Assembly (NCBI RefSeq): GCF_900113005.1
Contig: NZ_FONW01000004.1
Coordinates: forward strand, 124,001-188,000
Direction: 5' to 3'
Length of the DNA stretch: 64,000 nucleotides
DNA from: Sunxiuqinia elliptica
GTDB lineage: Bacteria; Bacteroidota; Bacteroidia; Bacteroidales; Prolixibacteraceae
Positions 7,808 to 16,844 of the stretch are shown in pieces. Made by a program: the position numbers and the translations under genes. The notes under the pieces were generated by a model, which saw nothing but the letters and a program-made list of their open reading frames with translations, made no database searches and had not been told where the DNA came from. The stretch's first letter is position 1. Each line of letters opens with the position of its first letter.

Positions 7808-9601
7808 ATGAATTTTAATTCGCACACTTTTAGTATCCCGGTCATGGGATTAGGATACACCATCGACACTCCTGTAAAAGTAGGTCACCTTGGAATATCA
7901 TCGGTTATATCGCTGGTCGACGATATTCTGATTGAGAAAATGCGAGAATTCTACAGCAAGAAATTTGATATTCCCTACCAGAACATCAGTTCTAAAGTTG
8001 AAGACTCCAGAGCAAAACGAATTACGGCTTACCTCAATATGGTTGATAAGTTGGTGCACGACAAATACGAAGAAATGATCAATAACTTTCAAAAAAAAGA
8101 AAGTGAACTTGAAAAGTATTTCGACCTGCTCCCCAATTCAACTCAAATTCGGGAAAAATTTAATCACTTGGTAGAAAACACCAAGAATACCAATCTGAAA
8201 GAGGTGAAAAACTGGCTAAGAAGCAATTTAGCTCCAGGTAAAATCGATGTCAACATCATGACAAAACTGGATAAAGCAAATGTTTCTGCTGATGGAGAAC
8301 AGCTCCCAGCCGAATACAATGATGCTCATGCAGCCTTGCGCGGATTTGCCAACAGCAACTTGTGTTCATCCTTAGTACTTTCAGCTGGTATGAATCCACG
8401 CTTGTACAGTTATCTTGAAAATTTCAGCGATTTTTACCCGGACGCAAATGGCGACCTTCGTAAAAAAATTATTCTTAAGGTAAGTGACTTTCGCTCGGCG
8501 ATGATACAAGGCCGTTTTCTGGCTAAAAAAGGTATCTGGGTTTCTGAATTCCGAGTTGAGTCAGGACTGAATTGTGGAGGACACGCCTTTGCAACCCAAG
8601 GTCATCTGCTCGGACCCATTTTAAATGAGTTTAAAGAGAAGCGCCAGGAACTATTGGATGCAACATTCAATGTACTCCAGTCTGGATTAAAAGATAAAGG
8701 TCTTCCAGAACTCCAACAAGCACCTGAAATGAAAATTACAGCTCAAGGTGGCATTGGAACCAACGAAGAGCACCAGCTTTTACTTGACGAATACCAACTG
8801 GATAGTATTGGCTGGGGAAGCCCATTTATGCTGGTTCCCGAAGCCTGTCACATTGATTCGGAAAGCCTTGGACTACTTAGAGATGCTGATGAACAAGACC
8901 TTTACCTCAGTAAAGCCTCTCCTCTTGGTGTTCCTTTTAACAATGTTCGTGGTGCCAGCCAGCAAAAAGCCATTCAAAATTATTTAAAAGATGGTAAGCC
9001 TGGATTCCCTTGTACCAAACGTTACTTGGTTTTCAACACAGAATTCACGGATAAGCCCATTTGCACTGCTTCAAAACAATACCTAAGAAAGAAGTTCAAC
9101 GAGATTGAACTTTCAGCCCACAGTGAAGAAGAAAAGCAAACACTCAAAGATAAATTGACTGAAAAAGAATGTTTGTGCGAAGGGTTGACCAACTCAACTT
9201 ACTTAGCTAATGGCCTGGATACCGAAAGCAAAAGAACCGGAGTGAGTATCTGTCCCGGGCCAAACATTGCCTACTTCAAACAACTTGTTTCTTTAAAAGA
9301 GATGGTTGACCATATTTATGGAAAAATCAATCTTCTGAAAGAAGTCAAACGTCCAAATCTATTTATTAAAGAGTTGGGCATGTACGTTGATTACCTGGAA
9401 AGCAATCTAAAAGAAGCGCAAGCGGAAGAAGATAAAAAGCAGGTCAATTACTTCAAGAAATTTAGAGAGAACCTACAGGAAGGCATTCAATACTATCACC
9501 AATTTTTTAAAGACTACGAAAATAAGCTTCACGAGATGAAGAAAAACGTATTCAGCGAATTGGAGCATTTTAATGCCCGCCTTGAAAATATCAAATTCTA
9601 G
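7808..9601 (+). CDS. Large conserved-looking cytosolic protein, Cys-rich, unknown function
   Basis: 597 residues, no signal peptide or membrane segment. The middle contains stretches that recall FMN-dependent TIM-barrel enzymes of the nitronate monooxygenase/FabK type: VESGLNCGGHAF (about 257) and KITAQGGIGTNEEHQLLL (about 310). Conserved-looking Cys motifs follow: PEACHID, GFPCTKRY, ECLCEGL and SICPGPN, which could hold a metal or Fe-S cluster. The C-terminal ~100 residues are charged and probably coiled-coil. I do not recognise a named family; the flavin idea is weak. Monocistronic with its own terminator, preceded by a tiny ORF. Codon use looks like that of the neighbouring core genes. Confidence 0.8.
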   Translation: MNFNSHTFSIPVMGLGYTIDTPVKVGHLGISSVISLVDDILIEKMREFYSKKFDIPYQNISSKVEDSRAKRITAYLNMVDKLVHDKYEEMINNFQKKESELEKYFDLLPNSTQIREKFNHLVENTKNTNLKEVKNWLRSNLAPGKIDVNIMTKLDKANVSADGEQLPAEYNDAHAALRGFANSNLCSSLVLSAGMNPRLYSYLENFSDFYPDANGDLRKKIILKVSDFRSAMIQGRFLAKKGIWVSEFRVESGLNCGGHAFATQGHLLGPILNEFKEKRQELLDATFNVLQSGLKDKGLPELQQAPEMKITAQGGIGTNEEHQLLLDEYQLDSIGWGSPFMLVPEACHIDSESLGLLRDADEQDLYLSKASPLGVPFNNVRGASQQKAIQNYLKDGKPGFPCTKRYLVFNTEFTDKPICTASKQYLRKKFNEIELSAHSEEEKQTLKDKLTEKECLCEGLTNSTYLANGLDTESKRTGVSICPGPNIAYFKQLVSLKEMVDHIYGKINLLKEVKRPNLFIKELGMYVDYLESNLKEAQAEEDKKQVNYFKKFRENLQEGIQYYHQFFKDYENKLHEMKKNVFSELEHFNARLENIKF

Positions 9602-9627
9602 TAGTTTATAAAAAACAGCTGAATAAG

Positions 9628-9665
9628 AAAAGCCTGCTGAAACAAGAGTGTTTTAGCAGGCTTTT
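9628..9665 (+). terminator. Strong Rho-independent terminator
   Basis: 16-bp stem with one G-T pair: AAAAGCCTGCTGAAAC (9628-9643) and GTTTTAGCAGGCTTTT (9650-9665), loop of six, then T-rich. Ends the 597-residue gene. Confidence 0.9.
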
Positions 9666-10206
9666 TGCGTTATGCGCAGTTGTAAAAACAGTTAAGCCCA
9701 CCTCCACATCATCATACCCATCTCATCATTTTAATCATCATCAAAAGCAAAGCCAACTCAATACAATTTTCATAATTATCTGCAAAGATCATCGATTTTC
9801 ATTTTTATCTGCAATTCAGCATCAGGCTTTCAAATTCATTCTTTCTTTACATAGCATCTATCATTTTAGATAAACGATTACTCTGGGAATAAAAATTTCA
9901 ATCATTCGTCCAGAACTTAAAGTTTTAGGACAACACCTGCTTTAAGCGTAAATTACTCGAAAACCAGGCCTACAAACACTTCTCTTAACAATTTAGACAT
10001 CTTGCTCGAAAAAGTGCCACACAAATTGAATATCAACACACTATCCTAGTTTTATCTTTTCATTAGTAAAATTTTGACAACTTTATCAATCAAATTGACA
10101 TCAAAACAGTGAAAAAATTATAATTTTACACCTCCCAACTTTTCAGCGCTTAAAATTTATTTTTTAATAAGTAGAAGTTATAAACCAACTCAATATTGTT
10201 TTTTTA
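9666..10206. other. Long AT-rich intergenic region upstream of gdhA
   Basis: About 540 bases with no credible ORF. It contains two 19-nt imperfect direct repeats, TTTTCATAATTATCTGCAA (9767-9785) and TTTTCATTTTTATCTGCAA (9796-9814), 17 of 19 identical with starts 29 bp apart, which could be regulator sites. No TAnnTTTG element was found close to gdhA. The length suggests a long regulated leader or several promoter-proximal sites. Confidence 0.35.
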
Positions 10207-11562
10207 ATGAGCTTAAACGATCCAAAAAAATTTACAGAGGATTTTATGGCCTATGTGAAAGCCAAAAATCCAGGTGAAGCAGAATTCCATCAAGCAGTTC
10301 AGGGTTCTGTTGAATGTCTTGCAGATTATCTTATCAAACATCCTCGATTTTTAAAAGCAAAAATCCTGGAGCGTATGGTTGAACCCGAAAGAGTTATTCA
10401 ATTCCGAGTTCCTTGGACTGATGACAATGGTAACGTCCAAATTAACCGCGGCTATCGCGTAGAGATGAATAGCTCGATTGGACCTTACAAAGGAGGACTT
10501 CGCTTTCACCCCAATGTCAACCTGAATATTTTCAAATTCCTGGCTTTTGAGCAAGTTTTGAAAAATAGCTTGACAACGTTGCCAATGGGTGGTGGAAAAG
10601 GAGGAGCAGACTTTGATCCCAAAGGCAAATCAGACAATGAAGTTATGCGCTTTTGTCAGAGCTTTATGACCGAGCTAGCCCGCCATATTGGTCCTGACAC
10701 TGATATTCCTGCTGGAGATATCGGCGTTGGAGGTCGCGAAATTGGCTTTATGTTTGGACAATACAAACGTCTTCGCAATGAGTTTACCGGTGTGTTAACA
10801 GGGAAAGGACTTGGCTGGGGAGGCTCAGTAATCCGTCCTGAAGCAACGGGTTACGGTACCGTATATTTTGCTGAAGAGATGCTAAAAACACGTGGCGAAA
10901 GTTTTGCCGGAAAAACCGTTGCAATTTCGGGATCAGGCAATGTTGCCCAATATGCGGTTGAGAAAGTTCTTGACTTGGGAGGAAAGCCGGTGAGTCTTTC
11001 TGATTCAAACGGAACAATCTATGACCCCGATGGTATCGACCGGGAAAAACTGGAATACGTAAAACTACTGAAAAACGGTTACCGTGGCCGGATCTATGAA
11101 TATGCAGAAAAGTACAATGTAGCGTATTTCGAAAACCAACGCCCATGGGGAATCAGATGTGACATTGCCCTACCATGTGCAACTCAAAATGAGTTGAACG
11201 GGGATGATGCTGCAACTCTTTTAGCCAATGGCTGTATTTTGGTGGCTGAAGGCGCTAACATGCCGAGTACTCCTGAAGCTAAAAACCTGTTTATTGAGAA
11301 CCGGATTCTTTATGGACCAGGAAAAGCAGCCAATGCAGGTGGTGTTGCCGTATCAGGATTGGAAATGACCCAAAACAGCATGCGTTTGGCTTGGAGCCAC
11401 GAAGAGGTAAACCAAAAACTACACCGCATCATGTGCAATATTCATGAAATGTGTGTCAAATTCGGGAAAGAAGAAGATGGCTACATCAACTACGTAAAAG
11501 GAGCTAACATTGGCGGCTTTGTAAAAGTTGCCAACGCCATGATAGCACAAGGATTAGTTTAA
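10207..11562 (+). CDS. gdhA: NADP-type glutamate dehydrogenase
   Basis: 451 residues, usual length of the hexameric class. It interconverts 2-oxoglutarate plus ammonium with glutamate. Substrate-site motifs are clear: GPYKGGLRFHPNVN, the catalytic Lys in LPMGGGKGGADFDPKG, and PAGDIGVGGREIG. The dinucleotide fold starts at AISGSGNVAQYA (about 238). The ATG at 10207 follows a poly-T tract with no Shine-Dalgarno. Single gene, followed by a bidirectional terminator. Cofactor NADP is inferred from family resemblance to bacterial anabolic GDH. Confidence 0.95.
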   Translation: MSLNDPKKFTEDFMAYVKAKNPGEAEFHQAVQGSVECLADYLIKHPRFLKAKILERMVEPERVIQFRVPWTDDNGNVQINRGYRVEMNSSIGPYKGGLRFHPNVNLNIFKFLAFEQVLKNSLTTLPMGGGKGGADFDPKGKSDNEVMRFCQSFMTELARHIGPDTDIPAGDIGVGGREIGFMFGQYKRLRNEFTGVLTGKGLGWGGSVIRPEATGYGTVYFAEEMLKTRGESFAGKTVAISGSGNVAQYAVEKVLDLGGKPVSLSDSNGTIYDPDGIDREKLEYVKLLKNGYRGRIYEYAEKYNVAYFENQRPWGIRCDIALPCATQNELNGDDAATLLANGCILVAEGANMPSTPEAKNLFIENRILYGPGKAANAGGVAVSGLEMTQNSMRLAWSHEEVNQKLHRIMCNIHEMCVKFGKEEDGYINYVKGANIGGFVKVANAMIAQGLV

Positions 11563-11581
11563 AAAGATCCTGTTAAAAAAG

Positions 11582-11619
11582 AAAAGTCTTAATTCGATTT
11601 TATTCGAGTTAAGACTTTT
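11582..11619. terminator. Bidirectional terminator between gdhA and MATE gene
   Basis: 16-bp stem (11582-11597 / 11604-11619) beginning AAAAGTCTTAATTCGA with one wobble pair and a six-base loop, T-rich on either strand. Serves two convergent genes. Confidence 0.85.
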
Positions 11620-11646
11620 TTCATAGCTGTTTATTCTAAATCTTCA

Positions 11647-12993
11647 TTATGCCTTTATCGTATCCAGACGCTTCCATTCTTTCGATATAAAGAAGACAAC
11701 AATTATCGCGGAGCATGTGTCTGCAATAGGCATGGCTAGCCAAATTCCGGTTAATTCCCAATACCGAGGTAGGATGAATAGTAAAGGAATAAGTATAATC
11801 ACCTGCCTCAGCAAAGTTAATAAAGTGGCAATCTGCGCTTTTCCCACTGATTGATAAAAATTACCAACAACAACCTGAAAACCAATCAAAGGAAGCGCTA
11901 ACAAGGACAAGGTTAAACCTTCCTTTCCAAGGGCAAGTAAATTGGGGTCCGAAGCATTAAACAAGCGAACAATTGCATCTGGAATTGCCAGAATTAAGAC
12001 AAACGAACTGATCGAAATGAAGGTCGCAGCAATCATTGCTAAACGCAAGGTTTCCTTCACCCGAAAACCTGCATTAGCTCCGTAATTAAAACCGATGATG
12101 GGTTGTGTTGCCATATTGATAGCCACAATCGACATGATAATCAAAGTCACCACCGAGTTAACAATTCCCATTGCTCCCACGGCCAAGTCGCCTCCAAACT
12201 GAATCAACTTCGTATTAATCAATGCCTGAACAGCTGAATTAGCGGTCTGCATAAAGAATGGCGCCATTCCAATCGCCACAATCTCCTTCACAATAACAGG
12301 ATCGAGGCGAAAATACTTGGACTGTAACTTAACGACCGAACGCTTGCTATAAAAGTGAACCAACACCCAAGCTGACAAGGCAATCATGGAAACAACCGTA
12401 GCATAAGCGGCTCCCTTTACGCCTAGACCCAATCCAAAGATAAAAATTGGATCCAGAATCAGGTTCAAACCGGCACTCAACAACATCGAATACATGGCAA
12501 TCCGAGCATTGCCTTCACTTCGGATAATATTATTTAGAGAAAAACCAACCACCTGAAAAACAGCACCAACCAGAATAATATTCAGATAGTCATTTGCATA
12601 GGTAATCGTTTCAGGCGTTGCCCCAAACATCTTCAGCATGGGCATTTTTATGGCAAAGCCAATCAGGGTTATTACGCCCGAAACCAACAACATCAAAATA
12701 AAACTGTTGCCTAAGACCTTTTCAGCCCGATCCACGTCGCGACGCCCCATGTTAATTGATACCAGCACGCCAGCACCAATACCAATCAGCATACCAAAAG
12801 CCATAACAATCAACATGACCGGAAAAATTACAGAAACTGCACTCAAGGCGACAGCACTAACTCCCTGTCCGATGAAAATCCGGTCAACAATATTGTACAA
12901 GGCATTCACAAACACCCCGATAAATGCTGGTATAAAATATTTTAGCATGAGACGGGGAATATGCCCCTCTCCTAATTCCTTTGTTTTATCCAT
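11647..12993 (-). CDS. MATE-family efflux transporter
   Basis: 448 residues with about 12 membrane segments in two homologous halves, starting LMLKYFIPAFIGVFVNALYN and IVDRIFIGQGVSAVALSAVS, the signature opening of the NorM/MepA-type MATE family. It exports cationic drugs or metabolites by Na+ or H+ antiport across the inner membrane; substrate unknown. The second half carries QPIIGFNYGAN, typical of the family. Monocistronic, convergent with gdhA. Confidence 0.92.
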   Translation of the reverse strand: MDKTKELGEGHIPRLMLKYFIPAFIGVFVNALYNIVDRIFIGQGVSAVALSAVSVIFPVMLIVMAFGMLIGIGAGVLVSINMGRRDVDRAEKVLGNSFILMLLVSGVITLIGFAIKMPMLKMFGATPETITYANDYLNIILVGAVFQVVGFSLNNIIRSEGNARIAMYSMLLSAGLNLILDPIFIFGLGLGVKGAAYATVVSMIALSAWVLVHFYSKRSVVKLQSKYFRLDPVIVKEIVAIGMAPFFMQTANSAVQALINTKLIQFGGDLAVGAMGIVNSVVTLIIMSIVAINMATQPIIGFNYGANAGFRVKETLRLAMIAATFISISSFVLILAIPDAIVRLFNASDPNLLALGKEGLTLSLLALPLIGFQVVVGNFYQSVGKAQIATLLTLLRQVIILIPLLFILPRYWELTGIWLAMPIADTCSAIIVVFFISKEWKRLDTIKA

Positions 12994-13083
12994 CTAAAAA
13001 AATGAAAAATAGGCCACAAAGGTAAAGAATCGATTCTACAATCTACGAATATCCTACTTTAACAGTATTTTAACTGGAAATGC

Positions 13084-13091
13084 TAACTTTG
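13084..13091 (+). promoter_or_regulatory. -7 promoter element TAACTTTG
   Basis: Matches the Bacteroidota -7 consensus TAnnTTTG, 19 bp before the HEAT-repeat gene's ATG. A -33 box at normal spacing is weak. Confidence 0.5.
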
Positions 13092-13110
13092 TGTTTTTAA
13101 AAGCAAAAAC

Positions 13111-13659
13111 ATGGAACAAAAGAAAACACCAGGCATTAATTCAACAATTGTTAATCAACTCAATTCATCAAGTCCTGAAACAGTAATTAAAGCTTTAAAA
13201 CAGCTAAAAGAAACTGGAAATACAAGCTATATCCCAACACTCATCGAAGTTCTCCACACGGCTTCAGACAAAGAAATCCGCAATCAGATTGTCCGCTTGC
13301 TATCTGACTTAAAACAAACTGATGCCGTTCCATTTCTTATTGAAGCGATTGAAAATAAAAAATACGTTAACGAACTCCGTTTTTTAACTTCAGCCTGTTG
13401 GGAAAACGGGTTAGACTACAGCAATCACCTTTCCCTTTTTATTGACCTGGTCATTGAGCAAGAATTGGAAACGGCCATTGAAGCCTATACCGTGATAACC
13501 AACATGTCAGGCAAAATATCTCAAGAGATTGCCGATAAGGAAAGCCGGAAACTCAAGGAAGCAATGCTCGAATCAGACGAACAGAAGAAAGCCTTAATGC
13601 ACGACTTACTGGACTTTTTACCAGCTTTTGAACGAGGTATTTCTCCGCAATCCTATTAA
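13111..13659 (+). CDS. HEAT-repeat protein
   Basis: 182 residues, all-helical. Repeats can be seen as SSPETVIKALKQLKETGNTSYIPTLIEVLHTAS and KEIRNQIVRLLSDLKQTDAVPFLIEAIEN, the pattern of short HEAT/PBS-type repeats. Probably a soluble protein-protein interaction scaffold. No enzymatic residues and no partner indicated by the neighbours. Has its own -7 element. Confidence 0.75.
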   Translation: MEQKKTPGINSTIVNQLNSSSPETVIKALKQLKETGNTSYIPTLIEVLHTASDKEIRNQIVRLLSDLKQTDAVPFLIEAIENKKYVNELRFLTSACWENGLDYSNHLSLFIDLVIEQELETAIEAYTVITNMSGKISQEIADKESRKLKEAMLESDEQKKALMHDLLDFLPAFERGISPQSY

Positions 13660-13938
13660 GCGACACACCTGCTCACAGCTCTGTTTCTGAATCACCCTGA
13701 TTTTCAAGAGGAATAAAAATGGGCGAATGTCAATTCTAATTTTGTTGCCTTCGACCATTTTTATAGAAACTTTCGATTGTCTAAAACGGATCATTTATCG
13801 CTAGCTCGAGGACTCATTTTTTCAGAAATAAGACTTAAATTACCAGTCTTATTGTATTTTCAGGTCAATTGCATAAAACAGTTTCCCTAAAAAGCTGTTG
13901 TTTATGCTAAAGAAGTGAAAAAACCAGATTTGTAGTTC
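13660..13938. other. Intergenic region before the PorP/SprF-like gene
   Basis: About 280 bases without an ORF. One imperfect inverted repeat, GCATAAAACAG (13871-13881) and CTGTTGTTTATGC (13894-13906), precedes the GTG start by 32 bp and could be an operator or leader hairpin. Nothing else seen. Confidence 0.3.
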
Positions 13939-14916
13939 GTGAGATTTACCCGATTTATACTTGCTTTTATTGTCTTACTGGGAATGCTGGATGACGCAAC
14001 TAGCCAAACGTTTGGAGATATTCAAACCTATTCGACTCCTATTTTACTTAACTCATCGTACAGTGGGGCAACAAGAGGAGATCGGCTTATGGTTTCGCTC
14101 GTTGGAACCCGAAGAAAAGATACGCAAAGTTACATGCGATTCATTAGCCACGATTTTTTCAGAAAAAAACGTTCGCTAGGACTTAGCTACATCGGTGGTA
14201 TTGATATGGATTACACTCAAAACATTTACGCTCCTTTTTTTCGGTTAGCTGCGGCAAAGTATTATCCCAAAGAGAACAAGCGCTACATTATTCCATCGAT
14301 CATGCTTGGCATGCAGCAGCCATCAAAGGAATTCAGCCTTTTTATTTTCGACCGTTTTCTAGGCCCAGGTGATCATCCAGATAATAATGCGCCTCCAGGA
14401 TTCTCGCTTTACCGAACGACAGAGGTTGTTGGAGGAGCTGGAATTTTGTTCGCTAATTTTGATGGCAGTGTCGGCCTTACAGCAAACTTCAGGCGATCGT
14501 ACAAAAAAAAACCCTACACGGATGAATTTGATGCTTCTTCGTATCAGGTATTAATTCATGCCGAAAAAATCTTCAATTACTACAAACGTGATCTGTTAAC
14601 AAAGAAATACCTTATTCGCCCGAGAGCTATAGCCCACCTTTCCGATAGCACCATGCAATTTTTTGGAGAGGTGATGGTACAACGCAAACAGTTTGAAATT
14701 GGACTAGGCTCTGTTTACAACATTGACACAAACAATTACCGCGTATCGCTTAACCTGGGCTACGACTTCAAGTATTTCAAGCTACACTACTTGGGCTCTG
14801 TTCTCAGTCAATCAGGGGACTGGATCTATCCCATGCACAATTTAAGTATCAGCGTTGTATTCCCCGAGTTAAAACGATATGGCATTCCTGTGCCTCCGCT
14901 TATCCGAAATCTTTAA
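13939..14916 (+). CDS. PorP/SprF-like type IX secretion-associated outer-membrane protein
   Basis: 325 residues with a GTG start and a signal peptide (FILAFIVLLGMLDDATSQ). The mature protein opens FGDIQTYSTPILLNSSYSGATRGDR, the PorP/SprF signature region (family members usually read FY..PLYLNPAFAG). The rest alternates as amphipathic beta strands, as in an outer-membrane barrel. Homologues anchor type IX-secreted surface proteins or aid gliding motility. No other secretion gene is adjacent. A GTG start with no SD is plausible because the signal peptide begins there. Substitutions in the signature make it a divergent member. Confidence 0.7.
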   Translation: MRFTRFILAFIVLLGMLDDATSQTFGDIQTYSTPILLNSSYSGATRGDRLMVSLVGTRRKDTQSYMRFISHDFFRKKRSLGLSYIGGIDMDYTQNIYAPFFRLAAAKYYPKENKRYIIPSIMLGMQQPSKEFSLFIFDRFLGPGDHPDNNAPPGFSLYRTTEVVGGAGILFANFDGSVGLTANFRRSYKKKPYTDEFDASSYQVLIHAEKIFNYYKRDLLTKKYLIRPRAIAHLSDSTMQFFGEVMVQRKQFEIGLGSVYNIDTNNYRVSLNLGYDFKYFKLHYLGSVLSQSGDWIYPMHNLSISVVFPELKRYGIPVPPLIRNL

Positions 14917-14924
14917 AACAAAAA

Positions 14925-14976
14925 AGGCTTTGACTTCAGGGTACTCCCATCAGCCAAAGCCTGCACTATTTTTTTG
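14925..14976. terminator. Bidirectional terminator
   Basis: AGGCTTTG (14925-14932) pairs with CAAAGCCT (14955-14962), with T runs beyond the stem on both strands. Lies between two convergent genes. Confidence 0.65.
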
Positions 14977-14985
14977 AGCTTACGC

Positions 14986-15972
14986 TTAGTTTCTGCTTGA
15001 GAAGTATTTCATAAACTGAGAACGCTCGTAAAGAAGGGGATCTTCAATCTTAGCATAAGACAAACGCCCTCTGAACGCTTCAATATTTTCAAAGTTCCAC
15101 TTATCCATAAAGGCTTCCAGATCTTTCAAAATACCATCAATCACCTGTGCTCCCTCAATATAAACGATTGAGCATAACTGAGTCACTTGTGCCCCGGCCA
15201 ATAACTGTTTAGCCACCGCTGCTCCATCATGAATCCCGGTAGAAGCTGCAATCTCCAACTTTGGAAGTGCTGCACTTACCAAGCCCACCCAACGTAAAGT
15301 CCGGCGAATATCAGCTGGCGAACTAAACACCTCTGATGCCGAGAGCTCCAATTTATCCAGGTTGATATCGGGCTCATAAAAACGGTTGAACATGGTAACA
15401 GCAGCTGCTCCATTTGCCATAAGCTTTTCCGTCATCGATACCAAGTTTGAAAAATGATAACCAATTTTCACTGCCACAGGAATATTTACTTCTTTTTTTA
15501 CTGCTTTCAACACATCAACATACAATTGCTCTACTTCGGCCCCTGTTTGCAAACGGTCAGTTGGCACTACAAAAAGGTTCAGTTCCAAAGCATCAGCTCC
15601 AGCCTTTTCGAAATCGCTGGCGAAACTCACCCACTCCTTAGCCGAAATACAATTGATGCTGGCAATAACTGGAATAGCAACCGCCTTTTTCGCTTCTTTA
15701 ACCAACTCCAAATGAGCTGTTATCGAGTTATTCCGCGTATAGTTCCAAATATAGTCTTCTGCTTCCGGATAAAGGTTCTGAGGATCTTTGTTTATTAAAT
15801 GGCTCACCTCGCTGTTTATTTGCTCTTCGAAAATGGATTTAAGCACAACAGCACCAGCTCCTGCCTCTTCCAAATCTTTAATTTTCTCAACGGTATTCGT
15901 CAGCCCCGAGCTGGCTACCACGATTGGGTTTTTCAATTTCAAACCCATGTATGTTGTCTCCAAATTTGCCAT
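14986..15972 (-). CDS. Dihydroorotate dehydrogenase-like flavoprotein
   Basis: 328 residues with a TIM barrel of the DHODH/PreA type: MANLETTYMGLKLKNPIVVASSGLT, VIASINCISAKEWVSFA, VAVKIGYHFSN and a phosphate-binding end IAASTGIHDGAAVAKQLLAGA. The FMN site is present, but the family is a paralogue set (dihydroorotate dehydrogenase-like protein) common in Bacteroidota beside the true PyrD; no pyrimidine gene is near. The C-terminal region EAFRGRLSY is typical of this subgroup. The true substrate is unknown. Confidence 0.85.
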   Translation of the reverse strand: MANLETTYMGLKLKNPIVVASSGLTNTVEKIKDLEEAGAGAVVLKSIFEEQINSEVSHLINKDPQNLYPEAEDYIWNYTRNNSITAHLELVKEAKKAVAIPVIASINCISAKEWVSFASDFEKAGADALELNLFVVPTDRLQTGAEVEQLYVDVLKAVKKEVNIPVAVKIGYHFSNLVSMTEKLMANGAAAVTMFNRFYEPDINLDKLELSASEVFSSPADIRRTLRWVGLVSAALPKLEIAASTGIHDGAAVAKQLLAGAQVTQLCSIVYIEGAQVIDGILKDLEAFMDKWNFENIEAFRGRLSYAKIEDPLLYERSQFMKYFSSRN

Positions 15973-16031
15973 TTCTTCTCTTTTTTTAGTGCTTCTAATA
16001 TATTAAAAAAACACGTCTCAATTTATGTTCT

Positions 16032-16703
16032 TTAATGGTATTCGCGTTCCCCAAAAATACGGCTTCCAACTCGAATCATCGTACTTCCCTCGTCCACAGC
16101 CAATTGATAATCGCCCGACATTCCCATTGAAATCTCCTTAAATGAATCCTTTCCTGCAAAATAAGTATCTTTCAACTGCTCGAAGATCGATTTCAGCTTG
16201 CCAAACTCCTTTCTAACCTGGCTTTCATCATCGGTATAGGTTGCCATGCCCATCACGCCAACCAAGTCAATATGCTCCAGTTCTTTCAGCTCTGGCATCT
16301 CCAACAAAGCCTTAGCTTCTTCTAAATCAAGTCCGAATTTTGTTTCTTCTTCGGCGATATGAAATTGAAGTAAGCAAGGAATAACCCGATCATTCTTCCG
16401 TCCTTCTTTATTAATCATTTTCAACAGTTTCCAGCTATCAACACCGTGAATTAAGCTGACAAACGGCGCAATATACTTTACTTTATTACTTTGCAAATGA
16501 CCAATAAAATGCCACTCAATATCTTTCGGAAGCTCTTCATATTTCCGGCTCAGCTCCTGGACCTTATTTTCGCCAAATATACGATGTCCAGCTTCGTAAG
16601 CTTCCTGAATAGCACTGTTGGGTTTGGTTTTCGAAACCGCAACAAGATTAACCCCTTCGGGGATTTCACTCTTTAGTAGATTAATATTTTCTGCAATTCC
16701 CAT
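16032..16703 (-). CDS. YggS-family PLP homeostasis protein
   Basis: 223 residues from the ATG at 16703 (MGIAENINLLKSEIP), preferred over an upstream Met seven codons earlier. Alanine-racemase-like barrel that binds pyridoxal phosphate and buffers the free cofactor; no catalytic role known. The PLP Lys is in VAVSKTKP, and HFIGHLQSNKVK, GMSGDY and IRVGSRIFGERE are the family motifs. Convergent with nothing; divergent from pabB. Confidence 0.93.
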   Translation of the reverse strand: MGIAENINLLKSEIPEGVNLVAVSKTKPNSAIQEAYEAGHRIFGENKVQELSRKYEELPKDIEWHFIGHLQSNKVKYIAPFVSLIHGVDSWKLLKMINKEGRKNDRVIPCLLQFHIAEEETKFGLDLEEAKALLEMPELKELEHIDLVGVMGMATYTDDESQVRKEFGKLKSIFEQLKDTYFAGKDSFKEISMGMSGDYQLAVDEGSTMIRVGSRIFGEREYH

Positions 16704-16829
16704 AGTTCCAAAATTGTAGCACAAAGCTACAAAAGCAAGGGCAATGGCCTAAGCAAAATCAAATATTTTTCATTTTCGATACCATTCAAAGCAATGAGCA
16801 ATTAGCTCTGCCTTTGCAAAGCATTTTCT

Positions 16830-16837
16830 TATCTTTG
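16830..16837 (+). promoter_or_regulatory. -7 element TATCTTTG upstream of pabB
   Basis: Exact match to TAnnTTTG. The ATG at 16845 is only 7 bases beyond it, so a transcript from this promoter would be nearly leaderless, or translation begins at the Met at 16878. Confidence 0.5.
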
Positions 16838-16844
16838 CGCCCGC

